NCBI RefSeq assembly: GCF_009758205.1
Contig: NZ_WRXN01000002.1
Coordinates: forward strand, 1 to 64,000
Direction: 5' to 3'
Length of the DNA: 64,000 nt
Source: Chitinophaga tropicalis
Lineage (GTDB): Bacteria; Bacteroidota; Bacteroidia; Chitinophagales; Chitinophagaceae
Shown: one piece after another, positions 42,860-51,592 of the stretch
Numbering within the stretch: the stretch's first letter is position 1
Layout: the number at the start of each line of letters is the position of its first letter
Notes under the pieces: model-generated
The model's input: the letters and a program-made list of their open reading frames with translations, nothing else
Told to the model about the DNA's origin: nothing
Databases searched by the model: none
Position numbers and translations under genes: made by a program

Positions 42860-44407
42860 TTATTTCCCGGCAATCAGCCTGAGCACATATTCCATCTGCG
42901 TATCACGGTTTTGCATAAAATCACTGAAAGTAGGCCATACCGTATAATCCGGTATAATACCCCTGCCTTCAGGCTGGTCAGGCTTTATAAGGGCATCCTG
43001 CTCCACATGAACAATAGAGAACTTCGTTTTTATTTTTGAATTAGGCAGCTCATAGATTGCAGGCATATGCCCGTTGTGGTAATAATATCCGCCAACGGTT
43101 TCCACTCCAACAATAGTGACGTTACGGGCATAGGCTTTTACAAGTGATGCCAGATGTGATCCGGCAGAAGCTACCTCTTCATCAATAAGCATATATAGTT
43201 TCCCCTTGAACCCCGGGCTTTTAGGATGATATACCGGGTTGTATTTGCTGTTTTGTATATTCCTGCCATTGTGCAATGCCGGGAAATAATCTTTCAGCAG
43301 TTGCTTCCCGCTCATTTTTTCTGCAGAATCCATCTTTACTGCAGTAGATACACCCCAGAAATATTTTTCATAGGGCACCTCATCAAAGATGGTATAGGCC
43401 AGCGTATTCTCCTTAAAACTTGAATCAGTCAGGTACATCATCGGCTGCTCAAAAGTGGGATCACTGCCACCAGGATTGCTGCGGATGTCCAGGATAAGAT
43501 TAGGAATATTATTATTGGCAAGTACCCTGAATACACTATCTATGAATGATACATATACAGGGAAAGCCGGATCATCTGCGTCGGCGGCCATAGTGAATAT
43601 CCGCAGGTTCAACAGACCGGTGGTGGGGCTCACCATCCTGAAACTGTATTTAGGTTGCACGTTATAATCTATCACACTATCTACCGGTGCACTGTAACGT
43701 AACGTGAGGTTAGCCTTCCGTTCTTCCAGCGATACTGCCGGTACTGTTACGGTCTGTTGCTGAGTAGCGCCAGGCGCCAGGAACCCGATCTTAAAACTAT
43801 CTCTGACACCATATTCGTATAGGTAACGTATACCATAACTCTTGTTCACACTGGCTGACTGCTTCTGTGTCTGCGTATAACCATCTGCTGTCATATATTT
43901 ATAAAAGGATCGCATCAGCTCTTTATCAGTAACGCCGTTGATGCTCAATATCTGCGATCCTACAGGTATCAGGTCTGTTTTACTATTGAAGATCATCCTG
44001 CCTTCAATATATTTAAGAGCAAAAGGAAAGAAGGCGCGCTGCCGGTTAAGATAGCTGACAAGTGCTGCCTGTGGCTCTGTATAGTTATGACAGCTTCCTT
44101 CAAAATCAGTTAACTGTAAAATTATCTTGTAAAAGCCTATAGTAGACATAGGTTGGCGTACCTGGTTGAATGCCCATTTGTAGATACTGTCTATCTGCTT
44201 TTGGGTACGGTAACGATACAGACCGGAATTAGCTTTTTTACGGATGTCGAGAAACAGCTGAAGGTCCTGCTTCATCTCAGCTGGGGAAAGCTGTTGGTTA
44301 TATACAGACAGGCTATCGCCGGGACGTTTAACAGGTTCAGTGGAATTGGCTGTAGACTGCGCCCATGCCTGGTGCGCCAATAATAACAGAAGAAGTACTT
44401 TTCTCAT
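42860..44407 (-). CDS. Secreted S41-family peptidase
   Basis: 515 residues from the ATG at 44407, which begins a signal peptide (MRKVLLLLLLAHQAWAQ). A long helical N-terminal region (SPAEMKQDLQLFLDIRKKAN) is followed by a PDZ-like part (LIPVGSQILSINGVTDKEL, about 150-170) and the S41 (C-terminal-processing peptidase) core with LILDIRSNPGGSD. The catalytic serine is in EEVASAGSHLASLVKAYA (about 415), followed by VETVGGYYYHNGHMPA. It probably acts in the periplasm. It follows the HTCS gene on the same strand but is separated by a repeat-bearing gap. Confidence 0.85.
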   Translation of the reverse strand: MRKVLLLLLLAHQAWAQSTANSTEPVKRPGDSLSVYNQQLSPAEMKQDLQLFLDIRKKANSGLYRYRTQKQIDSIYKWAFNQVRQPMSTIGFYKIILQLTDFEGSCHNYTEPQAALVSYLNRQRAFFPFALKYIEGRMIFNSKTDLIPVGSQILSINGVTDKELMRSFYKYMTADGYTQTQKQSASVNKSYGIRYLYEYGVRDSFKIGFLAPGATQQQTVTVPAVSLEERKANLTLRYSAPVDSVIDYNVQPKYSFRMVSPTTGLLNLRIFTMAADADDPAFPVYVSFIDSVFRVLANNNIPNLILDIRSNPGGSDPTFEQPMMYLTDSSFKENTLAYTIFDEVPYEKYFWGVSTAVKMDSAEKMSGKQLLKDYFPALHNGRNIQNSKYNPVYHPKSPGFKGKLYMLIDEEVASAGSHLASLVKAYARNVTIVGVETVGGYYYHNGHMPAIYELPNSKIKTKFSIVHVEQDALIKPDQPEGRGIIPDYTVWPTFSDFMQNRDTQMEYVLRLIAGK

Positions 44408-44539
44408 ATAATTGCAGGGTATCAACCCCTAAGCTACAAAAACCGTTCGACTTTTTAGCAGCGCGCAGCGCAAAGAAAATCTCTTACTCATATAATAGCA
44501 AGGCATTAGCTCTAAGCTACAAGAAACCGTTCAACTTTT
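44403..44539. repeat. Imperfect direct repeat spanning the S41 start region
   Basis: Two units of about 53 bases (44403-44456 and 44487-44539) share CTCATATAAT ... CTAAGCTACAA(A/G)AA(A)CCGTTC(G/A)ACTTTT. The first contains the S41 start codon; the second lies about 84 bases upstream on the minus strand. This is a local tandem duplication of the start and leader region of the gene. Confidence 0.75.
44429..44491 (-). other. Possible 20-codon leader reading frame
   Basis: The ATG of the duplicated upstream unit opens a 20-codon frame (MSKRFSLRCALLKSRTVFVA) that ends 22 bases before the S41 start. It most likely arose from the duplication; it may act as a translated leader. No evidence of expression is available from sequence alone. 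Confidence 0.2.
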
Positions 44540-44580
44540 CTTTGCGCTGTTATCAGAAAGAATTTAAACTGATATAACCT

Positions 44581-47500
44581 CTATATCCCATCCACCGGCT
44601 TCTTTCGTTTTGAATTGGCATATTGAGACGGAAGCATATTGAACTTCGCCTTAAAAGACTTTGCAAAATAATTAGGTGTGGCAAATCCCGTTTCATAAGC
44701 TACCTGCGCCATATTCAACCCGCTTTTCTCCAGCAGCACAGCTGCTTTCTCAAGCTTAACCGACCGGATATATTCAATAGGAGATTGCCCTGTCAGCTCC
44801 AGCATCTTACTGTAAAGAGAACTCCTGCTCATACCAACATGCCTGCTTAACTGATCTACTGACAACTGTGAATCAACCAGGTGCCCCTCAATATACGATC
44901 GGATATCTTTCATCAGCAAGGCATCCGCCGATTCTATGTCCTTATCCGGTACATGTACCTGTATCTGCCGTGAATAGGTAGCTTTTAGTGAATGATTCAG
45001 TAAAAGCAGATTCCTGATCTTAGAATGAAGGATTTCAAAATTAAACGGCTTGGTAACATAATCATTAGCACCGGTAGCAAGGCCTTTCAGTTGTTCCTTT
45101 TCGCCTGTTAAGGCTGTAAGCAGGATCACGGGAATATGATTGGTCCTTTTATCAGATTTTATCTTGTTGCTCAGTTGTATACCATCCATAACAGGCATGG
45201 TTATATCACTTACCACGATCAGCGGATGATGGGCCAGGGCCTTCTGCCAGCCTTCTTTTCCATTACAGGCTTCTATTACTTTGAAAAAGCGCCTGAGGTT
45301 ATCTTTCAGGTAAGCACGGAATTCATCATCATCTTCTACAAGCAGGATAACTGGCTTATCAGATGGCTCTGTTATTGTTTCCTGCTCTGCGGGATAAGAG
45401 ACCTCAGGCACAGGTATTTCCGCTATATGAAGGGGAAGGCTTACTTTAAAAGTTGTTCCTGTTCCCTGCTTGCTTTCTACTCCGATGGTCCCTCCCTGCA
45501 TCTTTACAAATTCCTGGGTAATAGACAAACCAATACCGCTGCCCTGGTTAAGGACCGAAGCAGAGTTGATCTGGAAGAACCGCTCAAAGATCTTCTCCTT
45601 TTTACTTTCCGGTATCCCTATACCGGTGTCAGATACACAGATGTTGAGCCATATTTTCTTTTCATCTGTTGAATGTTCTGTTGTGCTTAACACTATTCTC
45701 ACAGAGCCTTCAGCAGGTGTAAATTTAAAAGCGTTGGAAAGCAGGTTGAACAGGATGCGTTCAAGCTTGTCATGGTCAAAGTGAACAAACAAACGCTCCA
45801 CGCTGGCAGAGAAAGAATAGCTGATCTTTTTCCTTTCTGAGAGGTCTTTAAAAGAATCGAACACCTCCTTTATAAAGCCGATGGCCTCATCTTCTGATGT
45901 ATGGATAGCCAGCTCATTCTCCTCCATTTTACGGAAGTCAAGTAATTGGTTCACCAGGTTAAGCAGGCGCCTTGCATTACGCCTCACCATCTGTAGCTGA
46001 CCGGTGATAATCTCATCATGTTTGCGTAACAGAAGATTATCCACCGGGCCCATTATAAGAGAAATAGGCGTGCGGAACTCATGGCTTAGATTGGTAAGGA
46101 ACCTGATCTTCATCTCATCCATCTGCCGGGCTATGGCCGCTTCCTTCCGCTGCTGCTCTATACGCCGTTGCTCCTGTTCTGCCGCAAACTTCCGTTTCAG
46201 CTTCTGCAGGGTTTTATGCCTGTAAAAAAGGAATATACCGATAGCCACTGCCACGTAGAACATATACGCATACACAGTACGCCAGAGCGGCGGCCTGATA
46301 TGCACGGCAATTGACGCGCCCTTTGTATTCCACACACCGTCACTGTTCTTGACCTTTACTCTGAATGTATAGTCCCCGGGATCAAGATTTGTATACGACG
46401 CTGTTTTGGAAGCGCCCACATAGTTCCAGTCCCTGTCAAACCCTTCCAGCTTGTATGCAAAAGTATTCTGTTGGGCTGAAGTATAATCCAGCGCAGTAAA
46501 GCTGAGAGAGAAGCTTTGTTTATAATTGAGGTTGATCCGGTTGGCGATAGATACCTGTTCCTGTATCGGCCCTTCAGACGACGGAATAACGGGTTGATTA
46601 GCTACCCGCAACTCTGTTAACACAACAGCAGGTATATTCCTGTTCCGGGGCAGCAGGCAGGGATTGAAGAAGTTAAATCCGTCCAGTCCCCCGAAATAGA
46701 TCTCCCCATCTCTGAGCCTTATCCCAGAACCAAAAACAAAATTATTGTTCTGAACACCGTTGAAATGACTGTAATTGGTAAACCGCCTGGTCTTTACATC
46801 AAAACTGCTGATGCCTGTATTGGTGCTTGTCCAGAGTATGCCGTTATTGTCTTCCAGTATTTTATATACAACAGCATTGGAAAGCCCGTCGTTCTCGGAA
46901 TAGGAGAGGAAGCGGCCCGTCTGCTTGTTCAACAGGCTCAATCCACCACCGGCAGTACCTACCCAGATATTATTATGGCTGTCCCGCAATAAGCAAAGCA
47001 CAACGTTGGCAGGAAGGTCACTGTTCAGTTTGTTATACAGCCTGCTGCTGCCTGTTTTAGGGTTGACCCGGACAACACCGGTACCATATGAGCCTATCCA
47101 CATATCCCCGTTTTCATCTTCTTCAATACCGCGTATATAACCATTTATAGGTATGCTGGTATTGGAGGTACTCCCAGGACCGTTATTATACGTATGAAAA
47201 CGGTCACTACGGGAATCGTAGACATTCACTCCGCCTCCGTTCGTTCCTATCCATATATTACCTTCCCTGGATTCTTTGATACAAAAGATATCATTATTAT
47301 TGAGAGAAGCGCTTCCCGTTCCCTGCTGGAAACGGCGGCAGGTGCTTGTAGCGGGATTTAGACGGAAAAGTCCCATACCGTAAGAGCCGATCCAGAGCTG
47401 GTTATTACGGTCCATTTCCATAGAGAGGATGGTGAGTGAAGAGGACGTTTGCCCCCCGAAAGACAACGGCATATGTGAGAACAACCCGCTTTTCCTGTTA

Positions 47501-48693
47501 AATACATTCAGCCCGCCACCATCTGTGCCAATATAAACCCTGTTGTCATTGCTTTCAGCAAAAGAGGTAACAACAGAAGAATTCAGGCCGTTTACATCAA
47601 AGACATTACTTTGCCTCAGCTGGAAAAGGGCAAGGTTTTTATCATATTTGCTTATCCCTCCCTGGTAAAGCCCCAGCCAGTAAATACCTTGCGGGTCAAT
47701 ATAGATAGAACGGAGTGATTTTCCCGTCAGCCCATATGACCTTCGCTTATCCGGCGCTATTCGCATGATCTGCCCGCTCACGGGATCCAGTATAGAGAGC
47801 CCCTCCTCGGTACCTATCCATAATTTTCCCCTGTTTACGTCCGCCGCTATGGCAAATACCTGGTTACAGTTGATAGACCCCGGGTCATTGTCCCGATGCC
47901 GGAAATTCCGGAAGTTGTCGCCATCCGGCCTGAGCATGCTTAAGCCTTTAGAGGTCCCTATCCATATATTGCCGTTGCCATCTTCGGAGATGGTTTTAAT
48001 ATTGTCGCAGATCAGGCTGTTACTGTCTGCATCAGAATGCTTATACAGCCGGATTTGCTTATCGTACCGGAACAGTCCGTTTGCTGTCCCTATCCAGAGG
48101 GTATGCCGGCTGTCCCTGTATAGATAGTTCACCTGCCGGGTAAACGACAGACTGTCTTTCCTTAAAGCAGCCGGCAGCTGGCATAATTTCCCGGTTGCAG
48201 GGTCGATTATGTATAGCCCCTTATAACAACCTATCCATAACCTGCCGGCATCGTCACTGCAGATAGTCCGGATGGTGCTGCCTTTTAAGGCGTAGCCTCT
48301 CTCATATATGTTCACATTGATAAAAGCATCGTTCTTCCTGTCGTACAGGTTCAGGCTTCCGCCATTGGTGCCCACCCATAAATTGCCGGCCTTGTCCTCA
48401 TGAAGACAGGTAATATCGTTGACCGGCAGACTGTTCGGCTCATTTTCCTTATGCCGGTATACAGTGAACCTGCTGCCGTCAAACCTGTTCAGTCCATCCT
48501 CCGTACCAAACCACATCCATCCATACCGGTCCTTCAGGATGGTATTTACCGTATTGGAAGAAAGCCCGTTTTTGGATGTCAGGGAGGTGAAATTGATAGA
48601 ATCTGTCTGCGCCGTTGCGTGGAATGTAGAACAAGCAAAATATATACATAATAAAACAGCGGACTTACACCTGGATATTAGAAATGCCGTCAT
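44581..48693 (-). CDS. Hybrid two-component system (HTCS) sensor/regulator
   Basis: A 1370-residue single-protein two-component regulator. It has a signal peptide (1-29) and a periplasmic double beta-propeller of repeated D..GN(L/I)W(V/I)GT..G units (about 30-690). A Y_Y_Y domain (about 724-784) and one transmembrane helix (about 804-826) follow. The cytoplasmic part has HisKA (LSHEFRTPISLIMGP, about 868), HATPase (about 970-1085), a receiver with phosphorylatable Asp in VVSDITMPVMDG (about 1161), and an AraC-type DNA-binding domain (about 1271-1364). It probably binds an oligosaccharide in the periplasm and activates the divergent GH115-SusC-SusD operon. Confidence 0.95.
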   Translation of the reverse strand: MTAFLISRCKSAVLLCIYFACSTFHATAQTDSINFTSLTSKNGLSSNTVNTILKDRYGWMWFGTEDGLNRFDGSRFTVYRHKENEPNSLPVNDITCLHEDKAGNLWVGTNGGSLNLYDRKNDAFINVNIYERGYALKGSTIRTICSDDAGRLWIGCYKGLYIIDPATGKLCQLPAALRKDSLSFTRQVNYLYRDSRHTLWIGTANGLFRYDKQIRLYKHSDADSNSLICDNIKTISEDGNGNIWIGTSKGLSMLRPDGDNFRNFRHRDNDPGSINCNQVFAIAADVNRGKLWIGTEEGLSILDPVSGQIMRIAPDKRRSYGLTGKSLRSIYIDPQGIYWLGLYQGGISKYDKNLALFQLRQSNVFDVNGLNSSVVTSFAESNDNRVYIGTDGGGLNVFNRKSGLFSHMPLSFGGQTSSSLTILSMEMDRNNQLWIGSYGMGLFRLNPATSTCRRFQQGTGSASLNNNDIFCIKESREGNIWIGTNGGGVNVYDSRSDRFHTYNNGPGSTSNTSIPINGYIRGIEEDENGDMWIGSYGTGVVRVNPKTGSSRLYNKLNSDLPANVVLCLLRDSHNNIWVGTAGGGLSLLNKQTGRFLSYSENDGLSNAVVYKILEDNNGILWTSTNTGISSFDVKTRRFTNYSHFNGVQNNNFVFGSGIRLRDGEIYFGGLDGFNFFNPCLLPRNRNIPAVVLTELRVANQPVIPSSEGPIQEQVSIANRINLNYKQSFSLSFTALDYTSAQQNTFAYKLEGFDRDWNYVGASKTASYTNLDPGDYTFRVKVKNSDGVWNTKGASIAVHIRPPLWRTVYAYMFYVAVAIGIFLFYRHKTLQKLKRKFAAEQEQRRIEQQRKEAAIARQMDEMKIRFLTNLSHEFRTPISLIMGPVDNLLLRKHDEIITGQLQMVRRNARRLLNLVNQLLDFRKMEENELAIHTSEDEAIGFIKEVFDSFKDLSERKKISYSFSASVERLFVHFDHDKLERILFNLLSNAFKFTPAEGSVRIVLSTTEHSTDEKKIWLNICVSDTGIGIPESKKEKIFERFFQINSASVLNQGSGIGLSITQEFVKMQGGTIGVESKQGTGTTFKVSLPLHIAEIPVPEVSYPAEQETITEPSDKPVILLVEDDDEFRAYLKDNLRRFFKVIEACNGKEGWQKALAHHPLIVVSDITMPVMDGIQLSNKIKSDKRTNHIPVILLTALTGEKEQLKGLATGANDYVTKPFNFEILHSKIRNLLLLNHSLKATYSRQIQVHVPDKDIESADALLMKDIRSYIEGHLVDSQLSVDQLSRHVGMSRSSLYSKMLELTGQSPIEYIRSVKLEKAAVLLEKSGLNMAQVAYETGFATPNYFAKSFKAKFNMLPSQYANSKRKKPVDGI

Positions 48694-49018
48694 ATTACCG
48701 GTTTGTAATGTGGAACTGGGTTGCTGGTTACAGGAGAATATTTAAGGTACAACTCTTCGCCGCCACAGCGGTTACGTCATCACGGAATAGTGGATCTGAT
48801 CACTTCAAAGGTAACCCGGATCATACCCACGCTATGGTATAAATGTTCTGAATAATAGCACAAATGTTCAAATTTATTGACCGATAATGAATTAGAGAAG
48901 GTTTTGCTTGAACATTTGTTCCATGCTTATCCCCAAAACAGGCAGCCTTCCTCTGTAGCTGCATGTAGTTTTATTCCTGGCAATAGATGATGGTTGCCGG
49001 TATCAAATTATTTCACGT
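48694..49018. other. Divergent regulatory region of the GH115 utilisation locus
   Basis: 325 bases between the HTCS gene (minus) and GH115 gene (plus). It holds three related ACAAATGTTC-type sites (48841-48921). Downstream of them is a TAGTTTTA element (48965-48972, near the TAnnTTTG -7 consensus) without an obvious -33 element, as expected for an activator-dependent promoter for the GH115 operon. Confidence 0.5.
48841..48921. promoter_or_regulatory. Candidate HTCS operator: three AAATGTTC sites
   Basis: ATAAATGTTCTG (core 48841-48848) and ACAAATGTTCAA (core 48862-48869) are direct repeats spaced exactly 21 bases, two helical turns. A third, inverted copy TTGAACATTTGT lies at 48909-48920 and forms the palindrome GAAC-ATTT-GTTC. 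Spacing and placement upstream of the GH115 operon fit a binding site of the adjacent AraC-type regulator. Confidence 0.5.
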
Positions 49019-51559
49019 ATGAAAGAATGGATAGAGCGGTTCTCGGTCGCCCTGGCTGAGCGCAGGCTTTTTTTTGTCTTCCCGTTACTTTTCCCCTTTT
49101 GTCTTTCAGCCCAGGAACTGGTTTCCATAAAGGCAGAGAATAGAGCTTTTCCCCTGGTTACAGAAAAAGGAACTGCCAGTATTATTGTTGACGCAGGGGA
49201 TGATCCGCTTGTAAAAAAGGTAACCGGAATGATGCAGGAAGATGTTGCCGCAGTCACCGGTAAAAGACCAGGTATCGGAAATACCTTTCCGTTGACCGGA
49301 GGGCCGGTTGTCCTGGTAGGGTCGATAGATAAAAGTTCCCTTCTTCAGCAGTTAATAAAAAAACATAAGATAGATGTCAGCTCCCTGAAAGGTAAATGGG
49401 AGGCTTACCAGGTACAGGTGGTACGTCAGCCAATGAAAGGTATTGACCAGGCATTGGTTATTGCCGGTAGCGACCGCCGGGGAACAGCTTACGGTGTCAT
49501 GACCCTCCTGGAGCAGATAGGGGTATCTCCCTGGCATTGGTGGGCAGATATACCGGTAAAGCATCAGCAGGCCCTGTATATAAGGCCGGGCATATTTACA
49601 GATGCACCTAAAGTAAAATACCGGGGGATCTTCATTAATGATGAAGCTCCGGCACTCTCTGGCTGGGCTAAAGAACAGTTCGGCGGGTTCAATCATCGCT
49701 TTTATGAGAAGGTATTTGAATTGATGCTCCGCCTGAAAGGCAACTATTTATGGCCTGCCATGTGGGGAAATGCTTTTTATGACGATGATTCCCTCAACAT
49801 ACGGACGGCCGCTGAATACGGTATCGTAATAGGTACCTCGCATCATGAACCGCTTATGCGGGCGCATGACGAATGGAGACGCTATGGAAAAGGTGCCTGG
49901 AACTTTGATAGCAATGAAACGCGGCTGAAAGATTTCTGGCGCACTGGCCTCCAGCGGGCAGATAATGAAAAGATAGTGACCATCGGCATGCGGGGAGACG
50001 GTGACGAACCAATGAGCCGGGAAACAGCCACAGCCCTGCTGGAAAGAATTGTAGACACACAACGTCATATCATTGAACAGGTAACACGGAAGCCGGCTTC
50101 CGCCACACCCCAGCTCTGGGCTTTATACAAAGAGGTACAGGATTACTACGACAAAGGCATGCGGGTACCTGACGATGTTACCCTGCTGCTCTGCGATGAC
50201 AACTGGGGGAATATCAGGCGCTTACCCCGGCTGGAAGACAAGAACCGTACAGGGGGCTATGGCATCTACTACCATTTTGATTATGTAGGAGGCCCACGCA
50301 GCTACAAATGGATCAACACCAGCAATATCGCCCGCATATGGGAACAGATGCACCTGGCATGGGAATATAACGTACGGCAGATCTGGATAGTGAACGTAGG
50401 AGATATTAAACCGATGGAGCTGCCAATCTCCTTTTTCCTCGACTACGCATGGGACCCCGGCAAATGGAATGAAGATAATATCCCTAACTATTATGAGACC
50501 TGGGCCGTAAAACAGTTTGGAACTGCAGTGGGAACAGAGGTCGGTAATATTCTCCGGTTATACTCCCAATACAGCGCCAGGCGGAAACCTGAGCTGCTGA
50601 ATGAAAAGACCTATTCATACCAGGAGTGGAAAACAGTAACGGGAGAATGGCGCCAGCTACGCTCCAGGGCTGAACGGATGGATGAAAAACTCCCGCCGGA
50701 CTACCACGATGCCTATTTCCAGCTGGTACTATATCCCGTTACCGCTCTTTGCAATCTCCACGAAATGTACCACGCAGTAGCGCTCAATAAACCAGATAGT
50801 GTAAAGTGGTACTTCGAAAATGACTCATTGCTTACCGCCCGTTTTCATACTACCCTTGCCGGTGGTAAATGGAACAGGATGATGAGCCAGACACATATTG
50901 GCTATACCTCCTGGAATGACCCGCCACGTAACAGGATGCCGGCCCTTACCGGTAAAGCCATAACAGATACAGTGAAGGCTCCGGCAACACGTACTGCATT
51001 ATCCCTGGTGCCTGACACCGCAAAAGGAAGACTCTTCTACGAAAAAGACGGATATATCGCCATGGAAGCAGATCACTACAGTTACGCCAGGAACGACAGG
51101 TACGTTGCATGGAAAGCCATTCCCGGTATCGGAAAAACGGGTGGGGGTATATCGCCTTTCCCGGTAACCGCACCCCGCCAGCAAGGGGAAGAAGATGACG
51201 CCTATACTGCTTACAATTTTTACACTTACGACACAGGGACAATCACATTATATACTTACTGTTCACCAACACTCAATTTCCCTCATCAGCAGGGATTGCA
51301 GTACGCTGTTTCCATTGATGATGAACCTCCGCAACTGATCACGCTTAACAAAGAAGACGATGATCTGCATACCTGGGAACGATGGGTAGCGGATAACATC
51401 ATCATTAAACGGTCTGTACATACCATTCATACACCCGGCAGGCACGTATTGAAATGCCGGGTAATTGATCCGGGTGTTGTGCTGCAACGGCTGGTGATCG
51501 ATGCCGGCGGACTACAACCCGGTTACCTCGGCCCTCCGGAAACCAGCATACTCCGGTGA
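49019..51559 (+). CDS. GH115 alpha-glucuronidase
   Basis: An 846-residue exported glycoside hydrolase of family GH115. These enzymes remove (4-O-methyl-)glucuronic acid from internal xylose units of glucuronoxylan. A signal segment ends near FCLSAQ (about 32). Family blocks are IAGSDRRGTAYGVMTLLEQIGVSPWHWWAD, YRGIFINDEAPALSGWAKE, LKGNYLWPAMWGNAF, IGTSHHEPLMRAHDEW, IGMRGDGDEPM, LLCDDNWGNIR and YYHFDYVGGPRSYKWINT. The C-terminal beta domain (about 670-840) matches the usual family ending. It is first in an operon with SusC/SusD (33-base gap) and divergent from the HTCS gene. Confidence 0.93.
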   Translation: MKEWIERFSVALAERRLFFVFPLLFPFCLSAQELVSIKAENRAFPLVTEKGTASIIVDAGDDPLVKKVTGMMQEDVAAVTGKRPGIGNTFPLTGGPVVLVGSIDKSSLLQQLIKKHKIDVSSLKGKWEAYQVQVVRQPMKGIDQALVIAGSDRRGTAYGVMTLLEQIGVSPWHWWADIPVKHQQALYIRPGIFTDAPKVKYRGIFINDEAPALSGWAKEQFGGFNHRFYEKVFELMLRLKGNYLWPAMWGNAFYDDDSLNIRTAAEYGIVIGTSHHEPLMRAHDEWRRYGKGAWNFDSNETRLKDFWRTGLQRADNEKIVTIGMRGDGDEPMSRETATALLERIVDTQRHIIEQVTRKPASATPQLWALYKEVQDYYDKGMRVPDDVTLLLCDDNWGNIRRLPRLEDKNRTGGYGIYYHFDYVGGPRSYKWINTSNIARIWEQMHLAWEYNVRQIWIVNVGDIKPMELPISFFLDYAWDPGKWNEDNIPNYYETWAVKQFGTAVGTEVGNILRLYSQYSARRKPELLNEKTYSYQEWKTVTGEWRQLRSRAERMDEKLPPDYHDAYFQLVLYPVTALCNLHEMYHAVALNKPDSVKWYFENDSLLTARFHTTLAGGKWNRMMSQTHIGYTSWNDPPRNRMPALTGKAITDTVKAPATRTALSLVPDTAKGRLFYEKDGYIAMEADHYSYARNDRYVAWKAIPGIGKTGGGISPFPVTAPRQQGEEDDAYTAYNFYTYDTGTITLYTYCSPTLNFPHQQGLQYAVSIDDEPPQLITLNKEDDDLHTWERWVADNIIIKRSVHTIHTPGRHVLKCRVIDPGVVLQRLVIDAGGLQPGYLGPPETSILR

Positions 51560-51592
51560 ACAGTATCTCCACAACTTTTTTAAAAGAACGTT

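Noticed and set aside
45136..45672. 178-codon plus-strand frame opposite the kinase part of the HTCS gene
   Set aside because: The minus-strand frame carries HATPase and receiver motifs; the plus-strand product looks random.
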